Source: Ga0077527 sp945862135
Lineage (GTDB): Bacteria; Pseudomonadota; Gammaproteobacteria; Burkholderiales; SG8-41
Reading direction: 5' to 3'
Length of the DNA: 64,000 nt
NCBI GenBank assembly: GCA_964203275.1
Contig: CAXNMF010000012.1
Span: 49,722 to 113,721 of the forward strand
The notes under the pieces were generated by a model, which was not told where the DNA came from, searched no databases, and saw only the letters and a list, made by a program, of their open reading frames with translations. Positions within the stretch are counted from its first letter, which is position 1. Each line of letters begins with the position of its first letter. Positions 1 to 9,278 of the stretch are shown piece by piece. The translations under genes were made by a program, and so were the position numbers.

Positions 1-761
1 TGCTGCACGAAGCTCACCAGCTGCGTCAGCAGACGCGGATCAATGCCGGGTATGCGTGAAGCCACAATGCGTGATTCCAGTTTGGCATCGGGAAAATCAA
101 TGTGCAGGTGCAGGCAGCGGCGCTTCAGTGCATCGCCGAGGTCGCGTGTCGAGTTCGAAGTCAGCAGCACGATCGGCGGCACACGCGCAACCACGCAGCC
201 GATTTCGGGAACCGTGACCTGATAGTCGGACAGTATTTCCAGCAGGAAGGCCTCAAACTCCTGGTCGGCCTTGTCGATTTCGTCGATCAGCAGGATGCTG
301 CCGCGCGGTTCATCCAGCGCCTGTAGCAACGGACGCGGTTCGAGAAAATCGCGCGAGAAAAACACGTCGTCGAATTCATGCAAGCGGCCCAGCGCCGCAC
401 CGAGGTCATCGGTATCACCGATCACCGAGCCGATCTTGTTGCGCAGGATCTGCGTGTAAAGCAGTTGCTTGCCGTATTTCCATTCGTACAGCGCCTTCGA
501 TTCATCAAGGCCTTCGTAACACTGCATGCGGATCAGCGGCAGGTCGAGCCACTGCGCCAGTGATTTGGCGAGTTCCGTCTTGCCGACGCCGGCAGGCCCT
601 TCGACCACCACCGGTTTCTGCAAATGGCAGGAGAGATAAACCGCCATCGCAATCTGACGGCTGGCGATATACCCGGCGGCGCTGAGACCGGCTTCGACTT
701 CCTCTACTGACGCCGGCACATGCATCTTAGTGACGAGTTTGGGTTCTGCTATTTTATTCAT
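1..761 (-). CDS. MoxR-family AAA+ ATPase, 3' end cut by window edge
   Basis: The minus-strand frame opens with ATG at 761 and runs off the left edge (about 253 residues visible). Walker A (EGPAGVGKTE) lies near residues 54-63 and Walker B (LLIDEIDKA) near 157-165, followed by a sensor-like LLTSNSTR. This is the MoxR branch of AAA+ ATPases, of the CoxD type that helps mature molybdenum hydroxylases or acts with von Willebrand-type partners. Partner genes would lie outside the window, so the target is unknown. The neighbouring gamma-glutamyltransferase is on the same strand, 94 bases upstream of the start, with an AT-rich gap between them. Confidence 0.85.
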   Translation of the reverse strand, partial: MNKIAEPKLVTKMHVPASVEEVEAGLSAAGYIASRQIAMAVYLSCHLQKPVVVEGPAGVGKTELAKSLAQWLDLPLIRMQCYEGLDESKALYEWKYGKQLLYTQILRNKIGSVIGDTDDLGAALGRLHEFDDVFFSRDFLEPRPLLQALDEPRGSILLIDEIDKADQEFEAFLLEILSDYQVTVPEIGCVVARVPPIVLLTSNSTRDLGDALKRRCLHLHIDFPDAKLESRIVASRIPGIDPRLLTQLVSFVQ

Positions 762-855
762 TAAAATCAATAACTTATATTAAATATAAAGGCGAGCTCT
801 TAATCGCGCCCGGCGCCATTGATCCGCTGCTGCGGCGACAGCAGTGAAGCATGAA

Positions 856-2619
856 TTACCAGGCCAGCGCGTAACCTTCGCGGCGCGGGTCAGCGCCGGC
901 GTGGCGCATGCCTGTTTCCGGATCGACCTTGATCGCACACACCGCGGCATTCGCTGCCGGGAAACGCGGCCAGACTTCGACATCGTGGCCGCGGCGCTGC
1001 AGTTCAGCGATGACTGCAGGACCAAAATCCTCCTCGACATTGAGGCGACCGGGGTAATAAGCATGCGGCGCGAAGGAATTGGGGAAACTTTGCGATGACA
1101 CGCGCGGTGCTTCGACGGCCTGCTGCATGGTCATGCCGAACTCAATAACATTGAGGAACACCTGCAGCATGCCCTGCGACTGCTGGTCACCGCCCGGTGT
1201 GCCGAAAGTCATGAACAGCTTGCCGTCCTTGAAGGCCATCGCCGGATTCGGCGTGAGGCGCGGGCGTTTGCCGGGCTTCACTTCGGCGGGATGACCAGGT
1301 TCCAGTCTCGACTGGCAGCCGCGTGACGAAATCGCCAGACCGGTGCCGGGGATGATCGGCGTTTCGCTGGCATTGTCCGACGTGGTCGCTGAGTAGGCAT
1401 TGCCGAATTTATCAACGACGCAGTTGTAGATGGTGTCCTGGGACAGCCGGCTCAATCCGTGAGGCGCGGCATACAACGGTGTTGATGAACCGGTGACACG
1501 CCCCGTGTTCTCGGGGTCACCCGGGTCCGGCAGGCGGTCGAAGGCCTTCTGCATGTCGATGCGCGCGCGCTGGCGCACGGCATAGGCTTCCGAAATCATT
1601 GCGTCGCGCGGTACTTTCATGAATTTCGGATCGCCGACATAGGCTTCGCGGTCGGCAAACGACAGATTCAGCGCCGCCGCGATCAGATGCGCGTAATCCG
1701 GCGAGTTGTGTTTCATTGACTTCAGGTCGAAACCTTCGAGAATCTTCAGCGACTCCAGCAACACGATGCCCTGGCACCAGACGTCGCAGGCATGCACGGT
1801 GTAGCCGCGGTAGTTGACGGTGATGCTCTCTTCCACCGGAACTTCGAATCCGGCCATGTCCTCGAAGGTCATGAAGCCGCCGTTTTGGGCGTGGTAGTCG
1901 GCAATTTCGCGCGCAATCGGGCCACGATAGAAGTAGTCATGAACCGCGCGCAGCTTCTTGTCACGGTCGCCGCTGCAGTCGCGTTCCGCCTGGATCAGGC
2001 GGCCGATGGTTTTGGCGAGATCTTCCTGCACGAACAGTTCGCCGACGCGCGGCGCACGCCCCTTGGGCAGGAATATGCGCTCGTTGTCGGGCCAGCGGCG
2101 GAAACTGTTTTCCAGATATTCAATATTGGTCGACAGCAGCGGATAGACGGCAAAACCATTGCGCGCGAGTTCCATCGCCGGCGTTGCCGCTTCTTCAAAC
2201 GAAATCGTGCCGAAACGGCGCAGCGCTTCCACATAAGTCGCCGGTGCAGCAGGAATCACCGTGCGCAGCAGATTTTCGGGCACGGCCTTGCCGTTGCCGG
2301 CGGCAATCAGTTTTGCGACATCGGTGCTCTTCGGCCAGTAACCGAGTCCGGCCAGGCTGATGACCTTGTCGAGTTCCTTCATATAGATCAGCGTCGGCGC
2401 CACACAGGCGAAGCTGACCATGTCGGGCTGCAGCACGGAGAGCGCCATCGACGCGGTCACTCCGGCGTCAACGGCATTGCCGCCGTGATCGAGCACACGC
2501 ATCGCCGCCAGCGTCGCCAGATAATGGCCGGCGGATGCCGCATGATTGCGTCCAACCAGATTCGGCCGGAAGCTCGGCGCCGGAACAGCCATTTTGACTG
2601 CGCGTTTTTTCTCTGCCAT
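856..2619 (-). CDS. Gamma-glutamyltransferase family protein (Ntn hydrolase)
   Basis: A 587-residue protein of the gamma-glutamyltranspeptidase family, which cleaves gamma-glutamyl or related amide bonds after autoproteolysis. The N-terminal GGNAVDAGVTASMAL motif is near residues 47-60. The expected autocleavage/nucleophile Thr is T396 in SQDTIYNCVVDKFGNAYSAT, which starts the small subunit. A glycine loop (FGTPGGDQQSQG) near 483 matches the oxyanion region. There is no obvious signal peptide, unlike secreted Ggt, so a cytoplasmic acylase-like or peptide-amide role is possible. An AGGAG ribosome site precedes ATG 2619. It follows the tautomerase gene by 25 bases and is probably co-transcribed with it. 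Confidence 0.9.
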   Translation of the reverse strand: MAEKKRAVKMAVPAPSFRPNLVGRNHAASAGHYLATLAAMRVLDHGGNAVDAGVTASMALSVLQPDMVSFACVAPTLIYMKELDKVISLAGLGYWPKSTDVAKLIAAGNGKAVPENLLRTVIPAAPATYVEALRRFGTISFEEAATPAMELARNGFAVYPLLSTNIEYLENSFRRWPDNERIFLPKGRAPRVGELFVQEDLAKTIGRLIQAERDCSGDRDKKLRAVHDYFYRGPIAREIADYHAQNGGFMTFEDMAGFEVPVEESITVNYRGYTVHACDVWCQGIVLLESLKILEGFDLKSMKHNSPDYAHLIAAALNLSFADREAYVGDPKFMKVPRDAMISEAYAVRQRARIDMQKAFDRLPDPGDPENTGRVTGSSTPLYAAPHGLSRLSQDTIYNCVVDKFGNAYSATTSDNASETPIIPGTGLAISSRGCQSRLEPGHPAEVKPGKRPRLTPNPAMAFKDGKLFMTFGTPGGDQQSQGMLQVFLNVIEFGMTMQQAVEAPRVSSQSFPNSFAPHAYYPGRLNVEEDFGPAVIAELQRRGHDVEVWPRFPAANAAVCAIKVDPETGMRHAGADPRREGYALAW

Positions 2620-2644
2620 GACGACTCTCCTGCCGCTTTAACGA

Positions 2645-2833
2645 CTATCCGCGTTCTGCCAGGGTCTTGCCACCGACGCCCCAGGCGTTTTTCGGAATGT
2701 CCTGCACGGTAATCCACACTGATTCCGGTTTGACGCCGACGGCATCGACAAAGGCCTGCGTGACCTTTTCGATCAGCACTTTCTTTTGTTCAGGAGTACG
2801 GCCTTCGGCGACATAGAGTTGTGCAAATGGCAT
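2645..2833 (-). CDS. 4-oxalocrotonate tautomerase family protein
   Basis: A 62-residue protein, the standard length of 4-oxalocrotonate tautomerase subunits. It starts MPFAQLYVAEGRT, so removal of Met exposes the catalytic N-terminal Pro. The middle (KVTQAFVDAVGVKPESVW) matches the helix and beta strand of the fold. Such enzymes interconvert enol and keto acids in aromatic degradation, but no meta-cleavage genes are nearby, so the substrate is open. It sits between a Bug binding protein and gamma-glutamyltransferase on the same strand. Confidence 0.88.
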   Translation of the reverse strand: MPFAQLYVAEGRTPEQKKVLIEKVTQAFVDAVGVKPESVWITVQDIPKNAWGVGGKTLAERG

Positions 2834-2899
2834 GGTTGTTTTTCCTTGGTAGTGGGTTGATTTTGATGGTTGATGGTGGCCGGGGGCTGGTGGATGGAA

Positions 2900-3877
2900 T
2901 TATTTTTCGAGCTTGATGCCGGCTTCCTTGATGACCCTGGCCCACTTCGCCGTTTCGTTCTTGATGAAGGCGGTGAATTCGGCGGGGGTGCTGCCGACGG
3001 CGACTGCGCCGGAGGCTTCGAAGGTCTTGCCGATTTCCGGTGATCTGACGATGGCCGCAACCTCGCGTCCGAGTTTGTCGATGATGGCGCGCGGCACGCC
3101 GGCCGGCGCGATCATGCCCTGGAAGGCTTCAGCCTGATAACCCTTCAGCGTCTCGCCAACAGTCGGTACGCCGGGCATGCTGTCGAGCCGTTTGGCGCTG
3201 GTCAGCGCCAGGCCTTTGACCTTGCCGGTCTTGATATGCGGCGCAGCGGAAATCGTCGTCGTGAACAGCATGGTGACGCGGCCGCCGATGACATCGGTAA
3301 TCGCTGGCGGGATGCCCTTGTACGGCACGTGGATCATTTCGATGCCGGCCGTTTTCTTGAAGAGTTCCGCCGACAGGTGTGGCGCCGATCCAGCACCCGG
3401 GGTGGCGAAGGTCAGTTCTCCCGGTTTCGATTTCGCCAGTGCGATCAGGTCCTTCACCGTGGATACCGGCGCGCCGGCACTGACCACCAGGATATTGGGC
3501 TGGGAATTCAACTGGGTGACCGGGGTGAAATCCTTCAGAGGGTCATACGGCAGTTTGGCGTAAAGGCTGGGATTGATTGCAAACGTCGTGGTGACCATCA
3601 GCATGGTGTATCCGTCAGGAACGGCCTTTGAGGCAATTTCAGTACCGACGATGGTTGCAGCGCCGGGGCGCGTATCGACAACGATGCTCTGCCCCCACTT
3701 GTCAGTCAGTTTCTGGCCGATCAGCCGGGCGGTGATGTCGAGGCCGCCACCGGCGGCAAACGGCACAATCATGCGGATTGGTTTGCTCGGGTAATTGGCC
3801 GCGGCCTTGTCCTGAGCAATGGCAGTACTGCTGATGGCGAGTGCTGCGGCGCAACCGGCAAGAATGAATGATTTCAT
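2900..3877 (-). CDS. Bug/TctC-family periplasmic substrate-binding protein
   Basis: A 325-residue protein with a Sec signal peptide (about residues 1-21, ending AIAQ) and the Bug hallmark YPSKPIRMIVPFAAGGGLDI around residues 29-48. VVDTRPGAAT and the PYKGIPPAITDVIGG segment are typical of the TctC fold. These proteins capture carboxylates or related small acids for tripartite tricarboxylate transporters, but no TctA/TctB membrane genes are nearby, so it is an orphan receptor. A GGGGG-type ribosome site precedes ATG 3877. It probably heads the unit leading to the tautomerase and gamma-glutamyltransferase genes. Confidence 0.92.
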   Translation of the reverse strand: MKSFILAGCAAALAISSTAIAQDKAAANYPSKPIRMIVPFAAGGGLDITARLIGQKLTDKWGQSIVVDTRPGAATIVGTEIASKAVPDGYTMLMVTTTFAINPSLYAKLPYDPLKDFTPVTQLNSQPNILVVSAGAPVSTVKDLIALAKSKPGELTFATPGAGSAPHLSAELFKKTAGIEMIHVPYKGIPPAITDVIGGRVTMLFTTTISAAPHIKTGKVKGLALTSAKRLDSMPGVPTVGETLKGYQAEAFQGMIAPAGVPRAIIDKLGREVAAIVRSPEIGKTFEASGAVAVGSTPAEFTAFIKNETAKWARVIKEAGIKLEK

Positions 3878-3972
3878 GCGGAATTACCCCCTGAAAAAGT
3901 CGAAATGATGTTATCACGCAAGCCGCGATATCCGCGGCAAGGCTCAGCATCTGGACTGGAAACCAGTGTCAC

Positions 3973-4023
3973 CAAGGGTGACTGCCTTCGGGGCGCCACC
4001 CAAGGTGACTTCCTTCGGGGCGC
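3973..4023. repeat. Pair of 23-24 bp direct repeats
   Basis: Two near-identical copies lie head to tail at 3973-3996 and 4001-4023, both running CAAGG(G)TGACT(G/T)CCTTCGGGGCGC. They fall between the Bug gene and the end of the GntR gene. Short intergenic repeats of this type occur in betaproteobacteria; I see no coding role. Confidence 0.6.
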
Positions 4024-4749
4024 TCAGGTGAGCTGACTGCCGTCCTCACGCGCAGCACGGCTGCGGTTGCGTGCCTGATAAAGCATGTCGAGGGTGATCT
4101 TGCGCACCTCGAGTTTGCTTTGCTCGATGTGCGCAGTCAGCAGGCGCTGGGCTTCATCGGCGCGGCGTCGCTGGATCGCCGAGAGAATCTTGCCGTGTTC
4201 GCCGTAGGTCGCAGCAATGCGGTCGGACTTGGTGAAGTCGAGTCGCCGGATGATGCGCATGCGCTCGGTGATCTCGCGGTAGGTGCGCAGCATTTCGCCA
4301 TTGTCGGTCGATTCGACGATACGCAGATGGAAGGCCTCGTCAAGCAGGCCGACTTCCAGCGGGTCCTGGAGACGATCCTCCTCCGCGACCTTCCAGATTT
4401 TCGCCAGCGCCGCGAGCTCGGGGCGTTCTTCGGCGGCGGCACACAGTTCACGCACCGCAAAACATTCGATCAGCACACGGAAGTCATACAGTTCGTCGAA
4501 CTTATCAAAACTGAGCAGCGGCACCAGCCAGCCGACCTTGGGCATCGCTTCAACGAAGCCCTCGTGCTGCAGTCGCTGCAATGCCTGCCGCAAGGGTGTG
4601 CGACTGACCTTGATCTGCTGTGCAAGCTCCGATTCGGAGAGGCGGTCGCCGGGCATCAGGTCAAAGTCAAAAATGCGCTTCTTGATCCGCGCATAAGCCT
4701 GATCGGCGAGACTGCCCTCATCCTTGCTGATATTGACTACCTTGGCCAT
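4024..4749 (-). CDS. GntR-family transcriptional regulator (FadR/FCD subfamily)
   Basis: A 241-residue protein. An N-terminal winged helix spans about residues 15-75 (ISESELAQ-type positions read LSESELAQQIKVSRTPLRQALQRL). It is followed by an all-helical FCD ligand-binding domain with FRVLIECFAVREL and the metal-ligand His pattern EAFHLRIVE. ATG 4749 lies two bases after the stop of the allophanate hydrolase gene, so it is the last cistron of the ABC-importer/hydrolase operon. An in-frame TTG at 4755 is possible but less likely. The position suggests it senses a small acid connected with that operon; the effector is unknown. Confidence 0.9.
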   Translation of the reverse strand: MAKVVNISKDEGSLADQAYARIKKRIFDFDLMPGDRLSESELAQQIKVSRTPLRQALQRLQHEGFVEAMPKVGWLVPLLSFDKFDELYDFRVLIECFAVRELCAAAEERPELAALAKIWKVAEEDRLQDPLEVGLLDEAFHLRIVESTDNGEMLRTYREITERMRIIRRLDFTKSDRIAATYGEHGKILSAIQRRRADEAQRLLTAHIEQSKLEVRKITLDMLYQARNRSRAAREDGSQLT

Positions 4750-4751
4750 GC

Positions 4752-6611
4752 TCAAGCCCGCTTCTGTTTCGGTTTGCCTGCTGTCACTGCTGACGCTGCT
4801 GAAACTGCTGACACAGTACCCGCCTCCAGATAATTGCGCCAGCCGCCCCAGCCCGTGATGTCCTCGGCATCGTTCAGCGCGCAGGGCTCACAGATGAAGC
4901 CGTTTACCCAGCTGCCGTCGGCCAGTTCAATTGCACCCAGCCCCAGCGGGGCAGGGATTCCGGCGAGAAACGTTCCGATGGTTTCAGCCGGCATGTCATA
5001 AACCTCGACCGCGATGGCTGCGCCCTGCGCCACACGCACAAGACCCGGTTTTGGCGGCTGCGTGCCTTTCAGTGCATACAGGCGGTAATGGGCTGCAGTG
5101 GTGGTGCAGGTGCGCAGGCGCGCACCGCGTTCGGTCAATTGGTGATGCAGCGGCATGCCGGCCAGATGCGCGCCAACAACAGCCAGCGGTATCGCGCCCG
5201 GCGGGGTCGCGTGGATACAGCTATCGGCCGTATCGAATGGACGCAGTTTCGCCCCGAGCGGCAAGCCCAGTGAACGCTGCCACTGCGCGGCCAGTTCGGC
5301 CAGCGCCCAGTCACAACCACCCCGGGCGATGAAGGTCACGCCAAAGGGAAGACCGTCCGGCGTAAAGCCGAAGGGCACCGCGACTGCCGACAAGCCGAGC
5401 AGATTGACAAAATTGGTATAAGTGCCGAGTTCACTGTTGCGCGCAATCGGTGCGGCGGCGACATCGGTAAACGTCGGCAGATTTGGCGCAGTAGGCACCA
5501 TCAGCACATCAAACTCGTCCCAGACATGCCGCGTCTGCACTTCGAGTTCGCGCACGCGATAAATGCCGTTGAAGGTATCGACTGCGGAGTAGTTGCGGCC
5601 GGCGCCGATGACTTCGGCAACCACAGGGTCGATACCCGCTCCGCCCTGTTCGATCATCGACCCGGCAATGGCGTAACGCTCGGCCGTCCATGGCCCCTGA
5701 TACAACAGTTTCGCCACATCGGTAAACGGCTGCAGGTCAAAAAGACCCTGCGTGAATTGCATGCGAACGAGATGTCCGCAAGCCTGTGCATAAAGATCCC
5801 GGTAGTCCGGGTTGACGAAAAACGGCGCATGCGGAATGCCGACATGGGGTTTGCCTGGAAACGCATAACGTGCATGCGGCGGATGATTGAAATGGGCCTC
5901 GCCCGCGCTGAGCGCACCATGTCCCGCCACCACGCGCAGCAATGCAGCCGCGTCTGCCGCCGTCAGCGTCAGCAGCGACACGCAATCAAGCGTACGGCAG
6001 GCCGGCACCACGCCGGCTGTGCTGACAAGCCCCGGAGTCGGTTTCAGCCCGATCAGATTATTGAAACCCGCAGGCACACGCCCCGACCCGGCGGTATCCG
6101 TACCCAGCGCAAAACTGACCAGTCCTCGCGCCACCACCGAAGCAGAACCCGAGCTGGATCCGCCGCTGATGTGCTGCGGACTGAAGGTATTGGGCACAGC
6201 GCCGTACGGCGAACGCGTGCCGACCAGTCCGGTGGCGAACTGGTCGAGATTGGTCTTGCCGAGCAACACCGCGCCAGCCTGCATCAGGCGTGCAACCACA
6301 TGCGCAGTTTCAGTGGCGATGTAAGCAAATTCGGGACAGGCCGCCGTCGTGGTCCAGCCGGCGACATCGATATTGTCCTTGACGGCGAAGGGCACACCAT
6401 ACAGCGGGCATTCGGCGGGATCACGCTGTGCAAGCACGGCCAGTTGGGCTTCCAGTTGCGAGGCCGTTGCGAGATTGATCCACGACGGATCGCGCTGTTG
6501 TTCATTGCTGCGGTAAAGCTGCTGCCAGCGCGTACGGACAAACTCTGCGGCATCAAGGCCTCCTGCGGCGACTGCGGTATTGATGTCGGCAATGGTCAGC
6601 AAAGTATTCAT
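4752..6611 (-). CDS. atzF: Allophanate hydrolase (amidase-signature domain plus C-terminal domain)
   Basis: A 619-residue protein. The amidase signature domain (about 1-445) contains the Ser-cisSer-Lys triad as K78 (PFAVKDNID), S152 (ISGGSSSGSA) and S176 (GTDTAGSGRVPA). The C-terminal part (about 480-600) has the allophanate-hydrolase domain with AGIPAPLGLGAIELADG and GFICEP. Length and domain order match AtzF, which converts allophanate to two ammonia and two CO2. The ATG overlaps the stop of the ABC ATPase gene by four bases, tying it to that importer. No urea carboxylase, biuret or cyanurate hydrolase gene is visible, so the amide delivered by the importer may be another N-carboxy compound. 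Confidence 0.88.
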   Translation of the reverse strand: MNTLLTIADINTAVAAGGLDAAEFVRTRWQQLYRSNEQQRDPSWINLATASQLEAQLAVLAQRDPAECPLYGVPFAVKDNIDVAGWTTTAACPEFAYIATETAHVVARLMQAGAVLLGKTNLDQFATGLVGTRSPYGAVPNTFSPQHISGGSSSGSASVVARGLVSFALGTDTAGSGRVPAGFNNLIGLKPTPGLVSTAGVVPACRTLDCVSLLTLTAADAAALLRVVAGHGALSAGEAHFNHPPHARYAFPGKPHVGIPHAPFFVNPDYRDLYAQACGHLVRMQFTQGLFDLQPFTDVAKLLYQGPWTAERYAIAGSMIEQGGAGIDPVVAEVIGAGRNYSAVDTFNGIYRVRELEVQTRHVWDEFDVLMVPTAPNLPTFTDVAAAPIARNSELGTYTNFVNLLGLSAVAVPFGFTPDGLPFGVTFIARGGCDWALAELAAQWQRSLGLPLGAKLRPFDTADSCIHATPPGAIPLAVVGAHLAGMPLHHQLTERGARLRTCTTTAAHYRLYALKGTQPPKPGLVRVAQGAAIAVEVYDMPAETIGTFLAGIPAPLGLGAIELADGSWVNGFICEPCALNDAEDITGWGGWRNYLEAGTVSAVSAASAVTAGKPKQKRA

Positions 6612-8342
6612 GCGCGCACCGCTTCCACCACCGGCGCGGCATGGCCCGGCAGATGCGCCGGCCGCGGAATCGCTGCCAGCAGTTCGCGGGTGTAATCCGC
6701 CTGTGGCGCCGACAGCACACGGGTGGCCGGGCCTTCTTCAACAATGCAGCCGGCCCGCATGACGATGACGCGATCACACAGCAGCCTCACGACTTCGAGG
6801 TCATGGCTGACAAAAAGGTAACTCATGCCGAACTCGGCTTTCAGGTCGGCCAGCAGGTTGAGCACCACGGCCTGCACCGACACATCCAGTGCAGCAGTTG
6901 GCTCATCCAGTATCAGCAGTTCCGGTTTGGTCGAAATGGCCCTTGCGATGCCGACACGCGCCTTCTGGCCGCCCGACAACTGATGCGGCAATCGATCCAG
7001 AAGATCATGCTGCAGACCGACTTGCGTCGCCAGCGCTTCGACACGGGCGCGGATTTCGGCGCCGTTGCTCATGCCTTCGAGCCGGATCAGCGGATCGGCA
7101 ATCGACTGCGCGGCCGTCGATCGCGGGTTGAGGCTTTCATGCGGATCCTGAAACACCATCTGCAGTTCGCGGCGCAGCGGTGAACGCGCAAACGCAGCCG
7201 CACTCACCGCCGTCAGTTCCTGCCCTTTGAAACGAATGCTGCCGGAGGTGGCATCCAGCAGCCGCATCACCATCGCCGAGGTCGTCGATTTGCCGCAGCC
7301 GGATTCACCGACCAGGCCCACACTTTCACCACGGGCAACGCTGAAGCTGATGCCGGCCACAGCGCGATACGGTGCGCGTTTTTTCAGCCGCTGCAGAAAA
7401 CCGCCCGGCGGATCGAATTCCTTGACCAGATTGCTCACTTCCAGCAAGGGTTCTGTCGAAACTGCCATCGCCGGCAGCAGCGGCATGCGCAAATCATCGG
7501 GCAGCAGATCGCGAATGGTGGCCGCGGCATGCGGAGTCGAACGGATCAGCCGCCGGGTATAGGGGTGTGCTGGCGTCGTGAACAGTTTAGCGGTGTCCTG
7601 CTGCTCAACAACATCACCCTTCTCCATCACGACGATGCGGTCGCAGTATTCACCGGCAAGGCCGAGGTCATGGGTAATCAGCAACGTTGACATGCCCTCG
7701 GAGCGGGTCAGATCACGCACCAGCTCCATCACCGCCTTCTGCGTCGTGACATCCAGCCCGGTGGTCGGTTCATCCGCAATCAGCAACTGCGGCTTGCAGG
7801 CAAGCGCAATGGCAATGACCACGCGCTGGCACATGCCGCCGGAGAGTTCGAAGGGATAGGCGTGATAACGCCCTGCGGCTGCGTCACGAATGCGCACACG
7901 CTCCAGTGCCTCAATGGCCTTGGCTTTGGCCTGACGTCATCGTGCTGGTCTGCGCATGGCGAATCAGCACGTCTTCAATCTGTTTGCCCACGGTACGGAT
8001 CGGATTGAGCGCCGCACGCGGATTCTGGAAAATCATCGAGATTTCGCGGCCGCGCAGATCGCTCATCATCGTCTTCACGGCGCGTCGTGCAACTGCATGC
8101 CGGCCGACAGTTCGATGCCACCTGAAACAATGCGAGCCGGCGCGATCAAGAATGCGCATCACCGCATAAGAAGTCACCGACTTGCCGGAACCGCGATTCG
8201 CCGACAATGCCCAGAGTCTCACCCTTGGCCACTTGCAGGTTGACCGAGCGAACCGCACGCGACCGCGACCTTTGCGCGTGGCGAACTCAACACACAGGTC
8301 GCGCACGGCGAGCAGCGGTGGATTGTGCAGAGGGGTACTCAT
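6608..8342 (-). pseudogene. Fused DppD-DppF-type ABC importer ATPase, N-terminal domain frame-disrupted
   Basis: A double ATP-binding protein like GsiA. The second domain and the end of the first read cleanly from about 7930 down to 6608: FELSGGMCQR and LLIADEPTTGLD of domain 1, then GESGCGKST, LSGGQKARVG and LLILDEPTAAL of domain 2. The first 400 bases need about four frame changes. For example GES and GSGKSVTSYAVMRILDRAG are joined only if one base near 8192 is removed, and the frame into KAKAIEALERVR needs one base removed near 7930. All fit inserted bases. ATG 8342 overlaps the stop of the permease gene. Functional in life if the indels are consensus errors. Confidence 0.8.
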
Positions 8343-9278
8343 GTGCGCCTCTGCGGATCAACGAGGTCGCGCAGGCCGTCGCCGAGCAGATTGAAGGTAA
8401 ATACCGCCAGCATCAGCGCCGCGCCCGGAAACAGTGCGAGCCACCATTCACCCGAAACAATGTTAGTTGGCGCCTTCGGCGACCATGATGCCCCATTCCG
8501 GCGTCGGCGGCACGCACGCCGAGGCCGATGAACGACAGTCCGGCGGCATTGAGAATGGCGTAACCCATGGTCAGCGAAATCTGCACCATCATCGATCGGC
8601 AGTGATGTTGGGCAGGATATGCGGCCAAGCAGAATGCGGAAGTCGCTATTGCCGGACAGCCGCGCCGCCTGCACATAGCCGGCCTCGCGCCGCATCGATG
8701 ACTTCGGCGCGCGCCACGCGCGCATAAAGCGGGAAGTTGATGATCGCGGTGGCGATGACGATGTTCTGGTCACGGTGTTGCCGAGGCGCGGCGACGATGC
8801 CCATGGCGAGCACGAACAAGCGGAAAGGCCATGATCGTGTCGAGCGATCCGTCCGGACCAGCTTATCGAACCAGCTGCCCCAGTAACCTGCGCAGGCGCC
8901 CATCAGCGCACCGCAGACAAACGATAACGCCACCGCGGATGCCGATGATCAGCAGATCAAGCCGTGTGGCGACCACGACGCGGCTGAAAATACGTCGCGG
9001 CCCAGCTGGTCGGTGCCGAACCAGTGCTGCCACGATGGCGGCTTGAGTGCCTTGTCGGCGGCGGTCGGCGAGGGGATCGTACGGCACCAGCATGTAGGGT
9101 CCGAACAATGCGCACTAAGCGATCAGCGCAGCCAGCAGGCACGAAAGCGAGACCGGTGACGGGATTTTCGACGTCATCGACATAACGAAAATGGGCGAAA
9201 CCCCGGCTCCAGGATCGAAGTGCGCTGTGCGGCAGACGCAATCGCGGCGGCTCATTACGGCATCAGCACGATGGTCAT
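8339..9278 (-). pseudogene. DppC-type ABC permease, frame-disrupted throughout
   Basis: Reading across all three minus frames rebuilds a full DppC permease. Successive fragments are LPHSALRSWSRGFAHF, FGPYMLVPYDPLA, FSRVVVATRLDLLIIGI, LSFVCGALMGACAGYWGS, NIVIATAIINFPLYARVARAE, YVQAARLSGNSDFRILL, MMVQISLTMGYAILNAAG, LSFIGLGVRAPTPEWG and WWLALFPGAALMLAVFTF. The order and spacing are correct. The EAA loop region is recognisable near YVQAARLSGN. At least eight single-base insertions are required, among them 8465 and 8509-8510. ATG 9278 overlaps the upstream permease stop. The residues are conserved while the frame is not, which is unlike an old pseudogene. Confidence 0.75.

Noticed and set aside
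1792..2712. Long plus-strand ORF (306 codons) opposite gamma-glutamyltransferase
   Set aside because: It lies antisense to a well-conserved gene, has no recognisable domain, and its composition (Arg/His/Gln-rich) is typical of mirrored GC-rich codons.
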